Shown here in pieces: positions 8,865-19,212 of a stretch of 64,000 bases of DNA (position 1 is its first letter; every line of letters starts with the position of its first letter). The DNA is from Rhizobiaceae bacterium. Its GTDB lineage: Bacteria > Pseudomonadota > Alphaproteobacteria > Rhizobiales > Rhizobiaceae. A program made the position numbers and the translations under genes. The notes beneath the pieces were generated by a model. That model was not told the origin of the DNA. It saw only the letters and a program-made list of their open reading frames with translations, and did no database searches. The DNA lies in the NCBI GenBank assembly GCA_029233925.1, contig JARGOX010000028.1, positions 1-64,000 on the forward strand. The letters run 5' to 3'.

Positions 8865-10010
8865 ATGCCGGATCAAAAACCGTTACGCATACTTCATTGC
8901 TTCCGTTCACCTGTTGGTGGGATATTCCGCCATGTGCGTGATCTTGCCAGACTGCATCACGAAGCTGGCCATCAGGTTGGTATCCTGTGTGACAGCACAA
9001 CGGGCGGCGCCCATGAGGATGCACTGTTTGACAGCATCCGTCCCTATCTCGCACTGGGGCTTGTACGAACACCAATCCAGCGATCGGTTGGCCCGGCGGA
9101 TCTGCTTACGCTTTTCAGATGCATGGGCAAAATCAAGGAAATTCAGCCGGACATCATTCATGGGCACGGTGCCAAGGGTGGCGCACTTGCACGGTTGATC
9201 GGCGCACGATTACGGGCATCCAGGTATCGCGTAGCCCGCATCTATACCGCCCATGGCGGAAGTCTGCATTTCAGCGGATCCAGCCCTGCCGGGCGTTTCT
9301 ACTTCAGGCTCGAGAGATTTTTTGAGAAATCCACAGACGGATTGATCTTTGTCAGCGAATACGAGCGAAGTGCCTATCTGAAGAAAGTGGGCAAGCCGCG
9401 CCCTCCCAGCAAGCTGATTTATAACGGACTTGCAAAACGTGAATTTGAAGACGTGGTCGTTCTTCAGGACGCCGCACAATTTCTCTATGTCGGCATGTTG
9501 CGCCAACTGAAGGGGCCAGATCTGTTTGTCGATGCCCTTGCAAGAGTGGAGCAATTGGTCGGCAAACCTGTCACGGCTGCGATTGTCGGCGACGGCGCGG
9601 ACAAGGAAAAACTGGCCAAACTCATCTTGCAGACTGGACGACCGGAACGTGTCAAACTGTATCCGGCAATGCCAATTGCCGAGGCTCTGCAATTGGGCGT
9701 AACCGTCGTGGTCCCGTCACGCGCCGAATCAATGCCCTATGTCGTGCTTGAAACATTGGCCGCAGGGCGCCCGCTCATAGCCACGAATGTGGGCGGCATC
9801 CACGAGATATTCGGCCAACACAAAGATGCACTCGTAGCCCCGGGTGATGTCGAAGCCCTTGCCCAACGCATGGCACTTGCTATTCTTCAGCCGCAGGAAA
9901 TCGTCAATTCCCTGCCGAAAAAGAGCGAATTGAAAGAACGCTTCTCTGTGGAGACCATGGCCGATTGCATAATTGATTTTTACCACGAATGCAGCATGCC
10001 AACACGCTGA
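8865..10010 (+). CDS. Glycosyltransferase family 4
   Basis: Retaining GT-B glycosyltransferase likely to extend the lipid-linked exopolysaccharide repeat unit in the cytoplasm. The 381-residue protein begins with the N-terminal Rossmann element (RILHCFRSPVGGIFRHVRDL). Its nucleotide-sugar binding half carries the EX7E motif in AESMPYVVLETLAAGRP (around residues 286-294) and a GG(I)HE turn after it. It lies 20 bases after the export lipoprotein gene. An in-frame GTG two codons upstream (8859) is an alternative start. It is the only sugar transferase besides the initiating enzyme in the locus, so more glycosyltransferases must be encoded elsewhere if the repeat unit has more than two sugars. 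Confidence 0.88.
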   Translation: MPDQKPLRILHCFRSPVGGIFRHVRDLARLHHEAGHQVGILCDSTTGGAHEDALFDSIRPYLALGLVRTPIQRSVGPADLLTLFRCMGKIKEIQPDIIHGHGAKGGALARLIGARLRASRYRVARIYTAHGGSLHFSGSSPAGRFYFRLERFFEKSTDGLIFVSEYERSAYLKKVGKPRPPSKLIYNGLAKREFEDVVVLQDAAQFLYVGMLRQLKGPDLFVDALARVEQLVGKPVTAAIVGDGADKEKLAKLILQTGRPERVKLYPAMPIAEALQLGVTVVVPSRAESMPYVVLETLAAGRPLIATNVGGIHEIFGQHKDALVAPGDVEALAQRMALAILQPQEIVNSLPKKSELKERFSVETMADCIIDFYHECSMPTR

Positions 10011-10105
10011 TATTTGCCACAATTGCGCTTCATGTCGGGTCAAACAATATTAAGAGCTGTCTGTTAAAACTCCACCACAGGAGTCCTGCCAAAAAAGCTG
10101 ACTAA

Positions 10106-11638
10106 ATGACCACACCAAAACAATCAATTTTGAAATCCGTGCCCACCGCGCCGTCCGGCGATGATGCGGGCGTGGAAAAACTTGAAAAAGTCAGCCGACT
10201 TGCCCGTCAGATAGCCAAACAACTGGGGGATGAAAGTTATTCTCCCAGCCTTGTCACCGGCATTACGCGACTGTTCGAATTCACCGGACTTTTCCTGACC
10301 GGCTTCGTCATCTATCTGTTTTATGTCTTCCCGAAAATCGGTTTCGTGCCCTATTATATTGCAACGACTGCCGCTGCTGCCGGGCTTGCGATCATGGTCT
10401 TTCAGGCGAGTGACGCATACCAGCTGCAATCTCTTCGCTCAGCCCTGCGCATTTTGCCAAGAATGCTGGTCGGATGGACCATTACCTTCGCGATCATGGC
10501 TCTCATCGCCTTTTTCCTGAAAATCAGCGCTGACTATTCCAGGGTCTGGTTTGGAACCTGGTATATCGCCGGATCCTGTTTCCTGGTCATCGGGCGTCAA
10601 TTCATCGCCTTTGCCATCCGCCGGTGGGCCCGTGATGGAACGATGGAACGCCGGGCGGTGATCGTCGGCGGTGGTCAGGCTGCAGAACAGCTTATTCGCG
10701 CGCTGGAGCAACAACTGGACAATGATGTTCGCATTTGCGGCATTTTCGATGATCGCAACAACCGCAGATCCCCGCCGGTCGTCGCCGGCTACCCAAAACT
10801 GGGAAACATATCCGAGCTGGTGGAGTTTGCGCGCCTGGTGCGCATTGACATGCTCATACTGTCGCTGCCACTGACCGCTGAAAAACGTGTCATGGAACTG
10901 CTCAAAAAGCTGTGGATTCTGCCAGTGGATATTCGCCTGGCGGCCCACTCCACCGAATTGCGGTTTCGGCCAAGAGCCTATTCCAGCATTGGTTCCGTTC
11001 AGTTGCTGGACATATTCGACCGACCGATCAACGATTGGGACTCGGTCGCAAAGCGCATCTTTGACATTGTTTTCAGCCTGTTGGGAATCGTGATCTTTTT
11101 TCCGGTGATGCTGGCAACGGCGATTGCCGTCAAAGCGACGTCCAGCGGCCCAGTGTTTTTTGTACAAAAGCGGCACGGCTTCAATAATGAAATCATCAAT
11201 GTTTACAAGTTCCGTTCGATGTTTGCGGATCAAAGCGATCCCACCGCCAAAAAACCGGTGACCAAGGGTGATCCGCGTGTCACCCCTGTTGGCCGTTTCA
11301 TCCGCAGAACATCAATTGATGAACTGCCGCAATTTTTCAACGCCCTTCGCGGTGATCTCTCACTTGTCGGGCCGCGCCCTCACGCAGTGCATGCGCAATC
11401 CCATGACCTGTTGTTCGCCGAAGTGGTGGACGGTTACTTCGCCCGGCACCGCGTCAAGCCCGGTGTGACCGGCTGGGCGCAGATCAATGGCTGGCGCGGC
11501 GAAATCGATGATGACGAAAAAATCAAACAGCGCACGGCCTTTGACCTCTACTACATCGAGAATTGGTCTTTGCTGTTTGACCTGAAAATTCTGTTTCTCA
11601 CCCCGATCCGGTTGCTGAAATCGGAAAATGCCTTCTGA
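10106..11638 (+). CDS. Undecaprenyl-phosphate glucose phosphotransferase (WcaJ/GumD type)
   Basis: Membrane enzyme that starts the repeat unit by transferring a hexose-1-phosphate to undecaprenyl phosphate. The 510-residue protein has four N-terminal membrane helices (roughly 50-165), a Rossmann-like CoA_binding_3 domain (VIVGGGQAAEQL, ~190-300), then the bacterial sugar transferase domain. That domain holds the re-entrant hydrophobic segment near 318-342, the VYKFRSM motif, IDELPQFFNALRGDLSLVGP (from about 402) and KPGVTGWAQINGWRG. This arrangement is the long PHPT form, which usually uses UDP-glucose. Its stop overlaps the ATG of the next gene (TGATG), indicating translational coupling. Confidence 0.92.
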   Translation: MTTPKQSILKSVPTAPSGDDAGVEKLEKVSRLARQIAKQLGDESYSPSLVTGITRLFEFTGLFLTGFVIYLFYVFPKIGFVPYYIATTAAAAGLAIMVFQASDAYQLQSLRSALRILPRMLVGWTITFAIMALIAFFLKISADYSRVWFGTWYIAGSCFLVIGRQFIAFAIRRWARDGTMERRAVIVGGGQAAEQLIRALEQQLDNDVRICGIFDDRNNRRSPPVVAGYPKLGNISELVEFARLVRIDMLILSLPLTAEKRVMELLKKLWILPVDIRLAAHSTELRFRPRAYSSIGSVQLLDIFDRPINDWDSVAKRIFDIVFSLLGIVIFFPVMLATAIAVKATSSGPVFFVQKRHGFNNEIINVYKFRSMFADQSDPTAKKPVTKGDPRVTPVGRFIRRTSIDELPQFFNALRGDLSLVGPRPHAVHAQSHDLLFAEVVDGYFARHRVKPGVTGWAQINGWRGEIDDDEKIKQRTAFDLYYIENWSLLFDLKILFLTPIRLLKSENAF

Positions 11639-12882
11639 TGGAAAATGCCGCTGCCATCCATGCCAGACAATCGGTGCCTGTTGCAGCATTAGGCAGATAC
11701 GCACTCGCGGTGGGGACCTTCCTCAGTGGTTTTGTACTGTATGAACCGGCCCCCTATGAACTGTTCATGGCCGGTCTCATTGGACTTTGGTTCCTCTTTG
11801 GACTGAAGATATCGCGCAGCAACGCAATCCTCATGACCATTCTCATGGTGTTCAACGCTGGCGGCATCCTTTCCCTGACAGTGATGAGCGACATCAGTTC
11901 CGACATAGTGCTCTATCTTGGCGTTTCATTCTTTCTGGCGCTCTCGGCGGTATTTTTTGCTGCGGTCATCGAAGACGATGCAACGCGACTCAAAACGATT
12001 TTCAACGCCTATCTGGCCGGCACCCTGGCAACGGGCCTGCTTGGCATTCTGGGCTATTTCGGCGTCCTGCCCGCCAGTGAATTGTTCACGCTCTACGATC
12101 GCGCCAAGGGTGCTTTCCAGGACCCCAATGTTTTTGGTCCCTACCTTGTCCTGCCTGCCTGCTATCTGCTGCACAATATTCTGGCCGGAAAATTGTCATC
12201 TTCGGCGCCGCGTCTTGTCGCATTGTCAATCTTGACGCTGGCGATTTTTCTGTCCTTTTCCAGGGCCGCCTGGGGTCTTTATGGCTTTTCCATATTGATG
12301 CTTGTCTTCTTCATGTTGCTGAATGAACGCTCCACAGCCTTTCGCATGCGGATTTTCATCATCAGCATCTGCGGCATTCTGCTGATGGCCATCACAATCG
12401 GCATCGCCCTGCAGTTCGAACAGGTTTCCAACCTGTTTTTCCTGCGCGCCCAGCTGGTTCAGGAATATGACATCGAGCAGCTTGGCAGGTTTGATCGCTA
12501 CCGACTCGGGTTCCTGCTCGCTATGGAGCGGCCCCTGGGCGTAGGCCCCATGGCATTCGGAAAACTGTTCCATCAGGATCCCCACGACATCTGGCTGAAG
12601 GCTCTGATGGCCTATGGATGGCTCGGGTTCCTCGCCTATGCCACACTGGTTATCTGGACACTTGCCGCAGGGTTCAAATGCCTCTTGCGCCCGCGTTCCT
12701 GGCACCCCTATTTCCTGTGCGCCTATATCGTCTTTTTCGGCCACATTCTGATATCCACCATAATCGACACGGACCATTGGCGGCATTTTTATATTCTGCT
12801 GGGGATCATCTGGGGATGCATCGGGCTGGAAGCCCGTTATATGCGCCAGCGACAAAGCCGGGCTTCATCGCAAATTGCTTGA
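11638..12882 (+). CDS. Wzy/O-antigen-ligase-type polysaccharide polymerase
   Basis: Polytopic inner-membrane protein of 414 residues with about eleven hydrophobic segments and a larger periplasmic loop (about residues 255-320) containing LGRFDRYRLGF and the LGVGPMAFGKLFHQDPHD stretch. This is the Wzy_C/WaaL region, where a conserved histidine and arginine are functionally important. In an exopolysaccharide locus with an initiating transferase and export lipoprotein, the likely role is polymerising lipid-linked repeat units. Ligase and polymerase cannot be told apart from sequence alone. It is coupled to the preceding gene by a 1-base overlap. No Wzx flippase gene follows; the next gene, tamB, is on the other strand. 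Confidence 0.82.
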   Translation: MENAAAIHARQSVPVAALGRYALAVGTFLSGFVLYEPAPYELFMAGLIGLWFLFGLKISRSNAILMTILMVFNAGGILSLTVMSDISSDIVLYLGVSFFLALSAVFFAAVIEDDATRLKTIFNAYLAGTLATGLLGILGYFGVLPASELFTLYDRAKGAFQDPNVFGPYLVLPACYLLHNILAGKLSSSAPRLVALSILTLAIFLSFSRAAWGLYGFSILMLVFFMLLNERSTAFRMRIFIISICGILLMAITIGIALQFEQVSNLFFLRAQLVQEYDIEQLGRFDRYRLGFLLAMERPLGVGPMAFGKLFHQDPHDIWLKALMAYGWLGFLAYATLVIWTLAAGFKCLLRPRSWHPYFLCAYIVFFGHILISTIIDTDHWRHFYILLGIIWGCIGLEARYMRQRQSRASSQIA

Positions 12883-12968
12883 ATTGTCGTCCGGCCGCCA
12901 ATTGCGCCTGATGAACACGGCAACAGCCCCGCAGCACCCACCGAACCGTATCCCATTGGTAAATCGTT

Positions 12969-15900
12969 TCAGTAGTCGCGTTCGAAAAACACGCCCGCCT
13001 TGGTGTTCCCATCCGTATCGGCCTCTCCGCGGACCTTCAGATCTTCTGTCAGGTCGAGGTCGATCGTCACGCGACCGGAATTGCCGGTGAGGCCTTTTTC
13101 GACATTGATATAGGTCCGGTCGTTGAGATATTGTCCGACACCAACTGACGAATCTTCAATCCCGTCACCCGTATTGAGTTCCACGTCGGCAAGTCCGGCA
13201 ACGCCTCTGAGGCGATCAAGCAGACTCGACCCGGAATTGGCGCCGCTGATCGTTGCAACCGCATTGGCCAGTTGCGCGATCTGGAATGCTGAAAGGTTGG
13301 AGATTCCCTTGCCAAAAAACAGATTGGCCAATATCTCATCCTGCGGCATGGTTGGAGAGGAACCAAACGAGATCTTTGGAGCAGAGGCCGTGCCACCAAC
13401 AATGATTGAATAGGTAACGCTGTTGCTGGTTGTCGACGTCTGAAAATTCAACAGGGGATCAGGAGGCCCGGCGAAAGTGATCGTACCCTTGTCGAAATCA
13501 AAGCGTTTTGCCAGAATTTCTATGCGTCCTCTCAATAGATTGTAACTGCCCCGGATACGCGGCGCGTCAGTGGAACCGGTAATCTGGATCGACCCGCCGA
13601 ATTCGGCGTCAATGCCGCGTCCACGCAGATAAATTTGCGTCGGTGAACCCACCGAAATGTCCAGCAGCAACCCGCCATTGCGGCTATTGTCATCAGCCGT
13701 TGCCGGTGCCCTTTCAAACTCCTTTGATTGTTCGACCACGCTCTGCGAAGCATTTCTGTGCGTGACATCGACAAAGGGAATGGAAGCGGGCAACTGATCA
13801 GGAATACTGATATCTGTGCGCTGAAGCAGTACAGACCCGCCCACTGTCCCCGATTGTGTCAGCGGGCCCACAACCGTCATATCGGCATCAAAACGCGTGG
13901 TCACCAATTCCCCATTGGAATAGGTCCCGTCTTTGACTTTCAATGTCAGGTTTGCCGGCAGTCCATTGGCCGGATCTATACCGACAGTACCGGAAACCGA
14001 TACGGTGCCGCTGGAGCCCATTTTCCCATCAAGCCGAGTAATCCTCACCTCGGCACCATCAAAATCCAGCTCCGCATTGATTTGTCTTATCGTCAAGGCA
14101 CTGTTTTGCTCCAGGAAATCAGCATCGGAGGTCGTCAAACGTCCATTGATAACAGGGGCAGCGGCGCTTCCACTCACTGCCATTGAGAGATTTGCAATCC
14201 CCCGAAGCTGGATACCCGCATCGGACAATGGCAGCGCCGCTATGCCGAATGGTGCCGTGCCGGAAAGGTTCAGATCAAGCCCTGGTCCCTTATCCAGATC
14301 AACGGTGCCGGAAACATCAAGCTCCAGCCCGTTTCCCGAAGCCCGGGTTATTGTTGTCAAAACATTGGAGCGCAATGTGCCGTTTGAATTGATCCCGATG
14401 GCCGATATCTGAGCCTGGCGCATGGCTTCGACGGAAAAACCCGTGATCGCCAGTTCATAGGAAACAACGGGCTCCGATGTTTTGCCCGAAATGGTCGCGC
14501 TGGCCGAGACCGTTCCGCTTTGCCCCAATCCGGTTGCAGCTATATTTTCGATCAGGGAAACCGGTAATCCGTTGACTGCAATATCAAAAGCCAGTTGATC
14601 AGCCGCTTTTCCAACGATGCTGACAGTCCCCTCACCCACACGCAAGGTCGCCTTCTCAACATGTGTCGCTGTTTCTGCCAATGTGATTGTGACCGGTTCA
14701 GCAAGCTCAATGGGGATTGCCCGCACACGCGCAGTGGCGGTGCGAAGTTCCACCGTTGTCGCACCCGTAGCCGTTGAAACCTCGCCGGTGACGGCCAAAG
14801 GTTCATTAAAAAATTCGCCGGTGACGGAAAATGGCAGGGCCTGCAAATTGCCCGACACGGCAGCGCGCAGGTCCTGGATGGCATTGTCACCTATATTGAC
14901 CGAACCGGCAGCAAGCGTTGCATCCAACGCCAACTGTCCCTGTGGATCGACCAGCTCGGCGGCCACGGCCACCTTGCTCAGGCGGGCGCCTCCTGCCTGC
15001 AGATCATCTGCATTGATGTTGGCGCTGACAACCTGTTTGTTGTCTCTGGCCGAAAAGGAAATGGCGCCTTTCAGCGATCCCGCCAGACCGTCCTGCAACA
15101 ACAATGGCCCCAATTGCGCAAGGGATGTAATGTCCACATCCAGATCGCCTGTCATGATGCCGGCGACATCGCCCCTCATCTTCCCCTGTGCGCGGGCACC
15201 CGGTGCGCGCAAATCAAGGGTGTCCACCATGACGATCCCATCGGCGTTGCTTGTCACGATCGCCGAAAGCGATAGCGGCTGGTCTTCATAGCTACCATCC
15301 AGCTTGATATTGGCCTGGGGATTGGTGGGTGAAGCAATTCCACTGGCAGAAAAAACAAGGTTTTTCAGCGGCTTTTGAAGAATGGAAACGTCTTTGCCCG
15401 TTGCACGAACATCAAATTCCGGCTGATCCATCGTTCCAGTGACATCCAGAGCAATATCCAGCCCCCCCGTCAATTCCTGCTGCAGCATGGACAGCTTGGC
15501 CAGCGTTATGCTGGAATCAAGCGATATCTGATCTTCCGTCAGGCTCGCCTTGCCCGTCGCCTGCAGATTGCCACTTTCAACCCGCACATCCGACAGGGAA
15601 ATCTTTTTGCTGGCGTCCTGCGCAACGCGCCCCGTGAACCGTGCTGTCTGCGCACCGAACAATTGGTGAAGCGGACCTTCGTCCTGTTGCAGCATCTGTG
15701 CATCCAACAGGAAATCATAGGCACCATTGGCCATTGAATATTCGCCGGAACCATTGACGGCCAATGCGCCGGCATTGCTGCGAAGAGCCGTTATATCAAC
15801 GGTTTTCGGATCAAATTGTACGTCTGCAACGGCGCGAACGGATCCCTTGAGCAATTCATCCAGCGCGTCTTGCCCCGTTTCCAGCGAGGCAATACCCAGT

Positions 15901-17156
15901 TCCATGCTGATGGAGCCCGCGCGCGCCAGAAAATCAATCGCCGACGAACGACCGGAAATATCGGCATTCGTTACCGTAAAGGCTCCATCAGACAAAGATT
16001 GCAGGGAACCGGACAATGTCCAGTCCGCCTTATCAAGCCTGCCTTTCAAGGATGTATTGATCTTTGTATAGCCCACATTGAGGGTCTTGCCGTCTGGCAG
16101 ATCGAAGGCAACCTGACTGTCAGGTGATCCGAAGGTCATGACACCTTGAAAATCAAGATCATCCGTGTCGGGCAAAGCATGACCAGCAATATCGGCCGAT
16201 AGAAGCGCGGACTTTGCCGTGAACCTGTGCAGGCGCAGAGTCTTGTCGCCGGCACGTTCGGCCGAAAGTTCAATATGCGTATTGCCGGCGAAAAGCGGCG
16301 TTATTTCTCGTGGCAACAAGGGGGCGAGGTTTCCGTCCAGGGTCCCGTCTATGGCCTGCTTTTCTTCGCTCAGCGAGAGCAGAACGTTGCCCTCAACGGT
16401 TTTGATCCCGTCAAGGCTGACGGCCAGTTGGGCCTTCCAATTGTCCAAAGGTCCCTGGCCGGAGAGATTGAGTTCCACAGCCGGCAGCCCAAATATGTTG
16501 ACCGCACGGGCGATCAGGCCATCTGATGGCTCCCTTGCGGCAAGCTCCAGTTCCAATTCGTTGCTTTCAGGCGATATTTTCCATTGCGCCGATATTTCAC
16601 CCTCCGTTCCGTCGGTTCGCACGACATCAAACCTGCCGGAAAGGTCCACCGGCGAATCCTCCAGCAGAACAGAACCGGTTACCTGCAGCATGGCCTCCTC
16701 GCCCAGCACCGGTTCGGCGAAATGCATGCGTTGAACGAATATATTTTCAATCTGAATGCCGATTGCAGGCAGCAGGGCGCCGTCGTCCGCTGTCGTATCG
16801 GCCTGTGTGGTTGCTACGGGTGGCCTGGCGATATCCACGTCGCCAACGGACAAATGGCTGATATCAATGCGTCCGAACAACAAGGCACCCGGTGAAATAC
16901 CCGATTGAATGTCCTTTGCCACCAACCAGACGCCAGCGGTATCGCTGACCGCCAGGCTTCCGACCTTGGGTCTTGCGGTCAGAATTCCGGAAAGATCACT
17001 GATCTCTATCTTTCTTTCCGGCGTGCTTATCAGCGAATTGACGAATGATGTGGTGATGGCAAGGCCAGGCGTTGTGCCCAGCAATCCCAAAACCAGCACG
17101 ACAAGACATGCCAGCACGATGGAAATAACAGTCAGGATGCGAAGCGATCGTTTCAT
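12969..17156 (-). CDS. tamB: Translocation and assembly module protein TamB
   Basis: Inner-membrane-anchored periplasm-spanning protein of the AsmA/TamB family, which with TamA helps insert some outer-membrane proteins and may move phospholipids between membranes. The 1395-residue product has one N-terminal anchor (residues ~8-32), a very long repetitive beta-rich region and the C-terminal TamB (DUF490) domain ending in the family-typical aromatic tail FFERDY. ATG 17156 is used because AGGA stands 8 bases before it; a TTG just upstream gives one more residue. tamA lies upstream on the same strand, 139 bases away, so the two probably form an operon transcribed from before tamA. Confidence 0.94.
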   Translation of the reverse strand: MKRSLRILTVISIVLACLVVLVLGLLGTTPGLAITTSFVNSLISTPERKIEISDLSGILTARPKVGSLAVSDTAGVWLVAKDIQSGISPGALLFGRIDISHLSVGDVDIARPPVATTQADTTADDGALLPAIGIQIENIFVQRMHFAEPVLGEEAMLQVTGSVLLEDSPVDLSGRFDVVRTDGTEGEISAQWKISPESNELELELAAREPSDGLIARAVNIFGLPAVELNLSGQGPLDNWKAQLAVSLDGIKTVEGNVLLSLSEEKQAIDGTLDGNLAPLLPREITPLFAGNTHIELSAERAGDKTLRLHRFTAKSALLSADIAGHALPDTDDLDFQGVMTFGSPDSQVAFDLPDGKTLNVGYTKINTSLKGRLDKADWTLSGSLQSLSDGAFTVTNADISGRSSAIDFLARAGSISMELGIASLETGQDALDELLKGSVRAVADVQFDPKTVDITALRSNAGALAVNGSGEYSMANGAYDFLLDAQMLQQDEGPLHQLFGAQTARFTGRVAQDASKKISLSDVRVESGNLQATGKASLTEDQISLDSSITLAKLSMLQQELTGGLDIALDVTGTMDQPEFDVRATGKDVSILQKPLKNLVFSASGIASPTNPQANIKLDGSYEDQPLSLSAIVTSNADGIVMVDTLDLRAPGARAQGKMRGDVAGIMTGDLDVDITSLAQLGPLLLQDGLAGSLKGAISFSARDNKQVVSANINADDLQAGGARLSKVAVAAELVDPQGQLALDATLAAGSVNIGDNAIQDLRAAVSGNLQALPFSVTGEFFNEPLAVTGEVSTATGATTVELRTATARVRAIPIELAEPVTITLAETATHVEKATLRVGEGTVSIVGKAADQLAFDIAVNGLPVSLIENIAATGLGQSGTVSASATISGKTSEPVVSYELAITGFSVEAMRQAQISAIGINSNGTLRSNVLTTITRASGNGLELDVSGTVDLDKGPGLDLNLSGTAPFGIAALPLSDAGIQLRGIANLSMAVSGSAAAPVINGRLTTSDADFLEQNSALTIRQINAELDFDGAEVRITRLDGKMGSSGTVSVSGTVGIDPANGLPANLTLKVKDGTYSNGELVTTRFDADMTVVGPLTQSGTVGGSVLLQRTDISIPDQLPASIPFVDVTHRNASQSVVEQSKEFERAPATADDNSRNGGLLLDISVGSPTQIYLRGRGIDAEFGGSIQITGSTDAPRIRGSYNLLRGRIEILAKRFDFDKGTITFAGPPDPLLNFQTSTTSNSVTYSIIVGGTASAPKISFGSSPTMPQDEILANLFFGKGISNLSAFQIAQLANAVATISGANSGSSLLDRLRGVAGLADVELNTGDGIEDSSVGVGQYLNDRTYINVEKGLTGNSGRVTIDLDLTEDLKVRGEADTDGNTKAGVFFERDY

Positions 17157-17295
17157 CAAGTAGGTCCTGTAAAGGGATTCGCCGTTTCAATGATATCTCA
17201 ATCCTTGGCAGAACGCCTAATATTCTGATGGGTTCAGCCTTCAAACAACCTGATGTTTCAGGTCGCAAAAGCAGTTTTCACTGATGAAGATGGCT

Positions 17296-19212
17296 TTAAA
17301 AAGCCTGTCCAAGACCTATGTAGACACCGAAGCTCGGTTCGCCACTGATTTTTTTAAGCGGCACAGCCACATCCAGACGCAACGGCCCCACAGGTGTGAG
17401 ATATCGGATACCGGCACCAACGCCCGTATACCACAGACCGCCCTGACCCGGCGTGGATGCGGAAAATGCGCCACCGGAGTCGACAAAGGCTGCAAGGCCA
17501 AAGGATTCGGTGAGTTTCAGTCGGGCCTCAATCGAGGCTTCAACCTTGGACAGACCACCGGTTGGCAGATTGGAATTGTCTCGCGGTCCCGCAGCCTGAT
17601 AGGCATAGCCGCGAATCGATCCCCCGCCACCGGCATAGAACCGGCGATCGGCGGGCACCTGTGTCAGGTCTGCTCCGACAATCGTTCCGGCAGCAACCCG
17701 GCCAGCCAGCACAAAGGATCCGCTTTCATTCAATGCACGATAGGCACTGAAGGCTGCCTGTGTCTTGAAAAAAGCGACGTTATTCAGGGTGTCATAGGCA
17801 GGCGCACCGGAAAACAACATTCTGTATCCGGACGTTGGGTCCAATTTATTGTCTCGCGTATCATAGACAATTTCCATCGGTGTCGAGACGATCAGGCTTT
17901 CGGACGGTCCATTCGTGTCCTCATATTGTGCGTATTCGACATCAAGACCGACTTCACCGGTCAATTGCTCGTTGAATATTTTGACCAGCCCGACATTGCC
18001 GTTCACCGACGTCTTCTTGAAGGCGTCAGTATCCTCAAGGTCCGCTTCAAGACGTGAACGGAAGGTTGTTGTTGGGCCCCATACACCAGGTTTGGTGAAG
18101 ATGGCAGCGACATGATAATCGAGTGATGTGGAAAAATTCGAGCGGCCGACGCCCGAAGCATCTGCCTCCAGCCGCAGTGATTCAGCTCGCCCGAAGAGAT
18201 TTCGGTGCAGCCAGAAGGCTTCTGCTCCAAGTCCATCATTCGTGGCGGCCGTGGCGCCGACGCCAAATGTCCGTGGCTTGCGCTCGCTGACCTCGATGTT
18301 GATCGCCACGGTTCCATCGGGACCAGGAGCTTCAGCCTCGTTCATCACCACGCTGTTGAACACACCAAGCGCCCGCAACCGCTTGCCTGCAGCCGCAAGT
18401 CGTTTGGGACTGAAGACCCCGCCTTGCGGAATATTTGCCTGCTGTATCACAAAATCGGGATCCACATCCTTGGTGCCAGTGACGGTGACGGCGCCGAATA
18501 TGGCCTTGGGACCCGGATCCAAAAGGACTGAAACGTCGAGTTTGCTTGTCGTGTGATCGGCGGTCATCGTACGATCAACCACCTTGGCGAAGGCATAGCC
18601 CATATTACGCCAGGCGCGGACCAGTTTGCCATCCGTCTCGACGACAAGTTCCGAGCGCGCCACCTCACCGCTGGTTATTCCATAGTCGCTCAAATCAATC
18701 GGTTGCCCGTCTGTCGTCTGTGCGCTTGGTTGTGCAAATGTAAATACCGGGCCGGACAGTATATGGATCACCACGTGCGCCGTGCCTCCGCGTTCCAATT
18801 TGGAATCGATTGGCACGAGTTCAAAGGGGCGGCCATTTATCATTATGCTGACAGTTCCACCGTAATGAGCAGTGGAAAAAAGCGCAGCGATCAACCGCCT
18901 CTTGTCATTCCTGGCGCGTGTCAGAAGGCCGATCGTTCCCGATGGCAAGGTGTCTTTTTTCGTCCATAGAATTGAAACGGACTGAAGCAAGGATTCCAGT
19001 TCAGGATCATCGACGCTCAGGGTCACATCGTATTGGACAGGGTCACGAACTGGCTCGACGACTTCAACCGCCTTCTTTTTCCCGAACAGGTGAATTCCGA
19101 ACAGCTCAAAGGCTGATGCCGAGGGTAGAGTCCCGACAACAAGCAGCGACGCTGCAATCTGCAGGATTGCCGCACGTTTCAGCCAAAAAGAGCAATGTCG
19201 ATTACCTGCCAT
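17296..19212 (-). CDS. tamA: Translocation and assembly module protein TamA (BamA/Omp85 family)
   Basis: Outer-membrane Omp85-family partner of TamB. From the chosen ATG at 19212 the 638-residue precursor has a cleavable signal peptide (about residues 1-34, ending ASAFE), POTRA repeats over about 40-280, and a C-terminal 16-strand barrel. The barrel carries the Omp85 loop-6 motif in GGGGSIRGYAYQ and ends in phenylalanine, as barrel proteins usually do. The frame is open 74 codons further upstream, but that extension contains no signal peptide and is cysteine-rich, so it is rejected. It is followed by tamB on the same strand. Confidence 0.93.
   Translation of the reverse strand: MAGNRHCSFWLKRAAILQIAASLLVVGTLPSASAFELFGIHLFGKKKAVEVVEPVRDPVQYDVTLSVDDPELESLLQSVSILWTKKDTLPSGTIGLLTRARNDKRRLIAALFSTAHYGGTVSIMINGRPFELVPIDSKLERGGTAHVVIHILSGPVFTFAQPSAQTTDGQPIDLSDYGITSGEVARSELVVETDGKLVRAWRNMGYAFAKVVDRTMTADHTTSKLDVSVLLDPGPKAIFGAVTVTGTKDVDPDFVIQQANIPQGGVFSPKRLAAAGKRLRALGVFNSVVMNEAEAPGPDGTVAINIEVSERKPRTFGVGATAATNDGLGAEAFWLHRNLFGRAESLRLEADASGVGRSNFSTSLDYHVAAIFTKPGVWGPTTTFRSRLEADLEDTDAFKKTSVNGNVGLVKIFNEQLTGEVGLDVEYAQYEDTNGPSESLIVSTPMEIVYDTRDNKLDPTSGYRMLFSGAPAYDTLNNVAFFKTQAAFSAYRALNESGSFVLAGRVAAGTIVGADLTQVPADRRFYAGGGGSIRGYAYQAAGPRDNSNLPTGGLSKVEASIEARLKLTESFGLAAFVDSGGAFSASTPGQGGLWYTGVGAGIRYLTPVGPLRLDVAVPLKKISGEPSFGVYIGLGQAF

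Noticed and set aside
8260..9075. A 271-codon minus-strand open frame across the export lipoprotein and GT4 genes
   Set aside because: Both plus-strand genes have clear families; this frame spans them with no similarity of its own.
17284..18057. A 257-codon plus-strand open frame
   Set aside because: Antisense to the tamA barrel region; no domain and a shadow-like composition.
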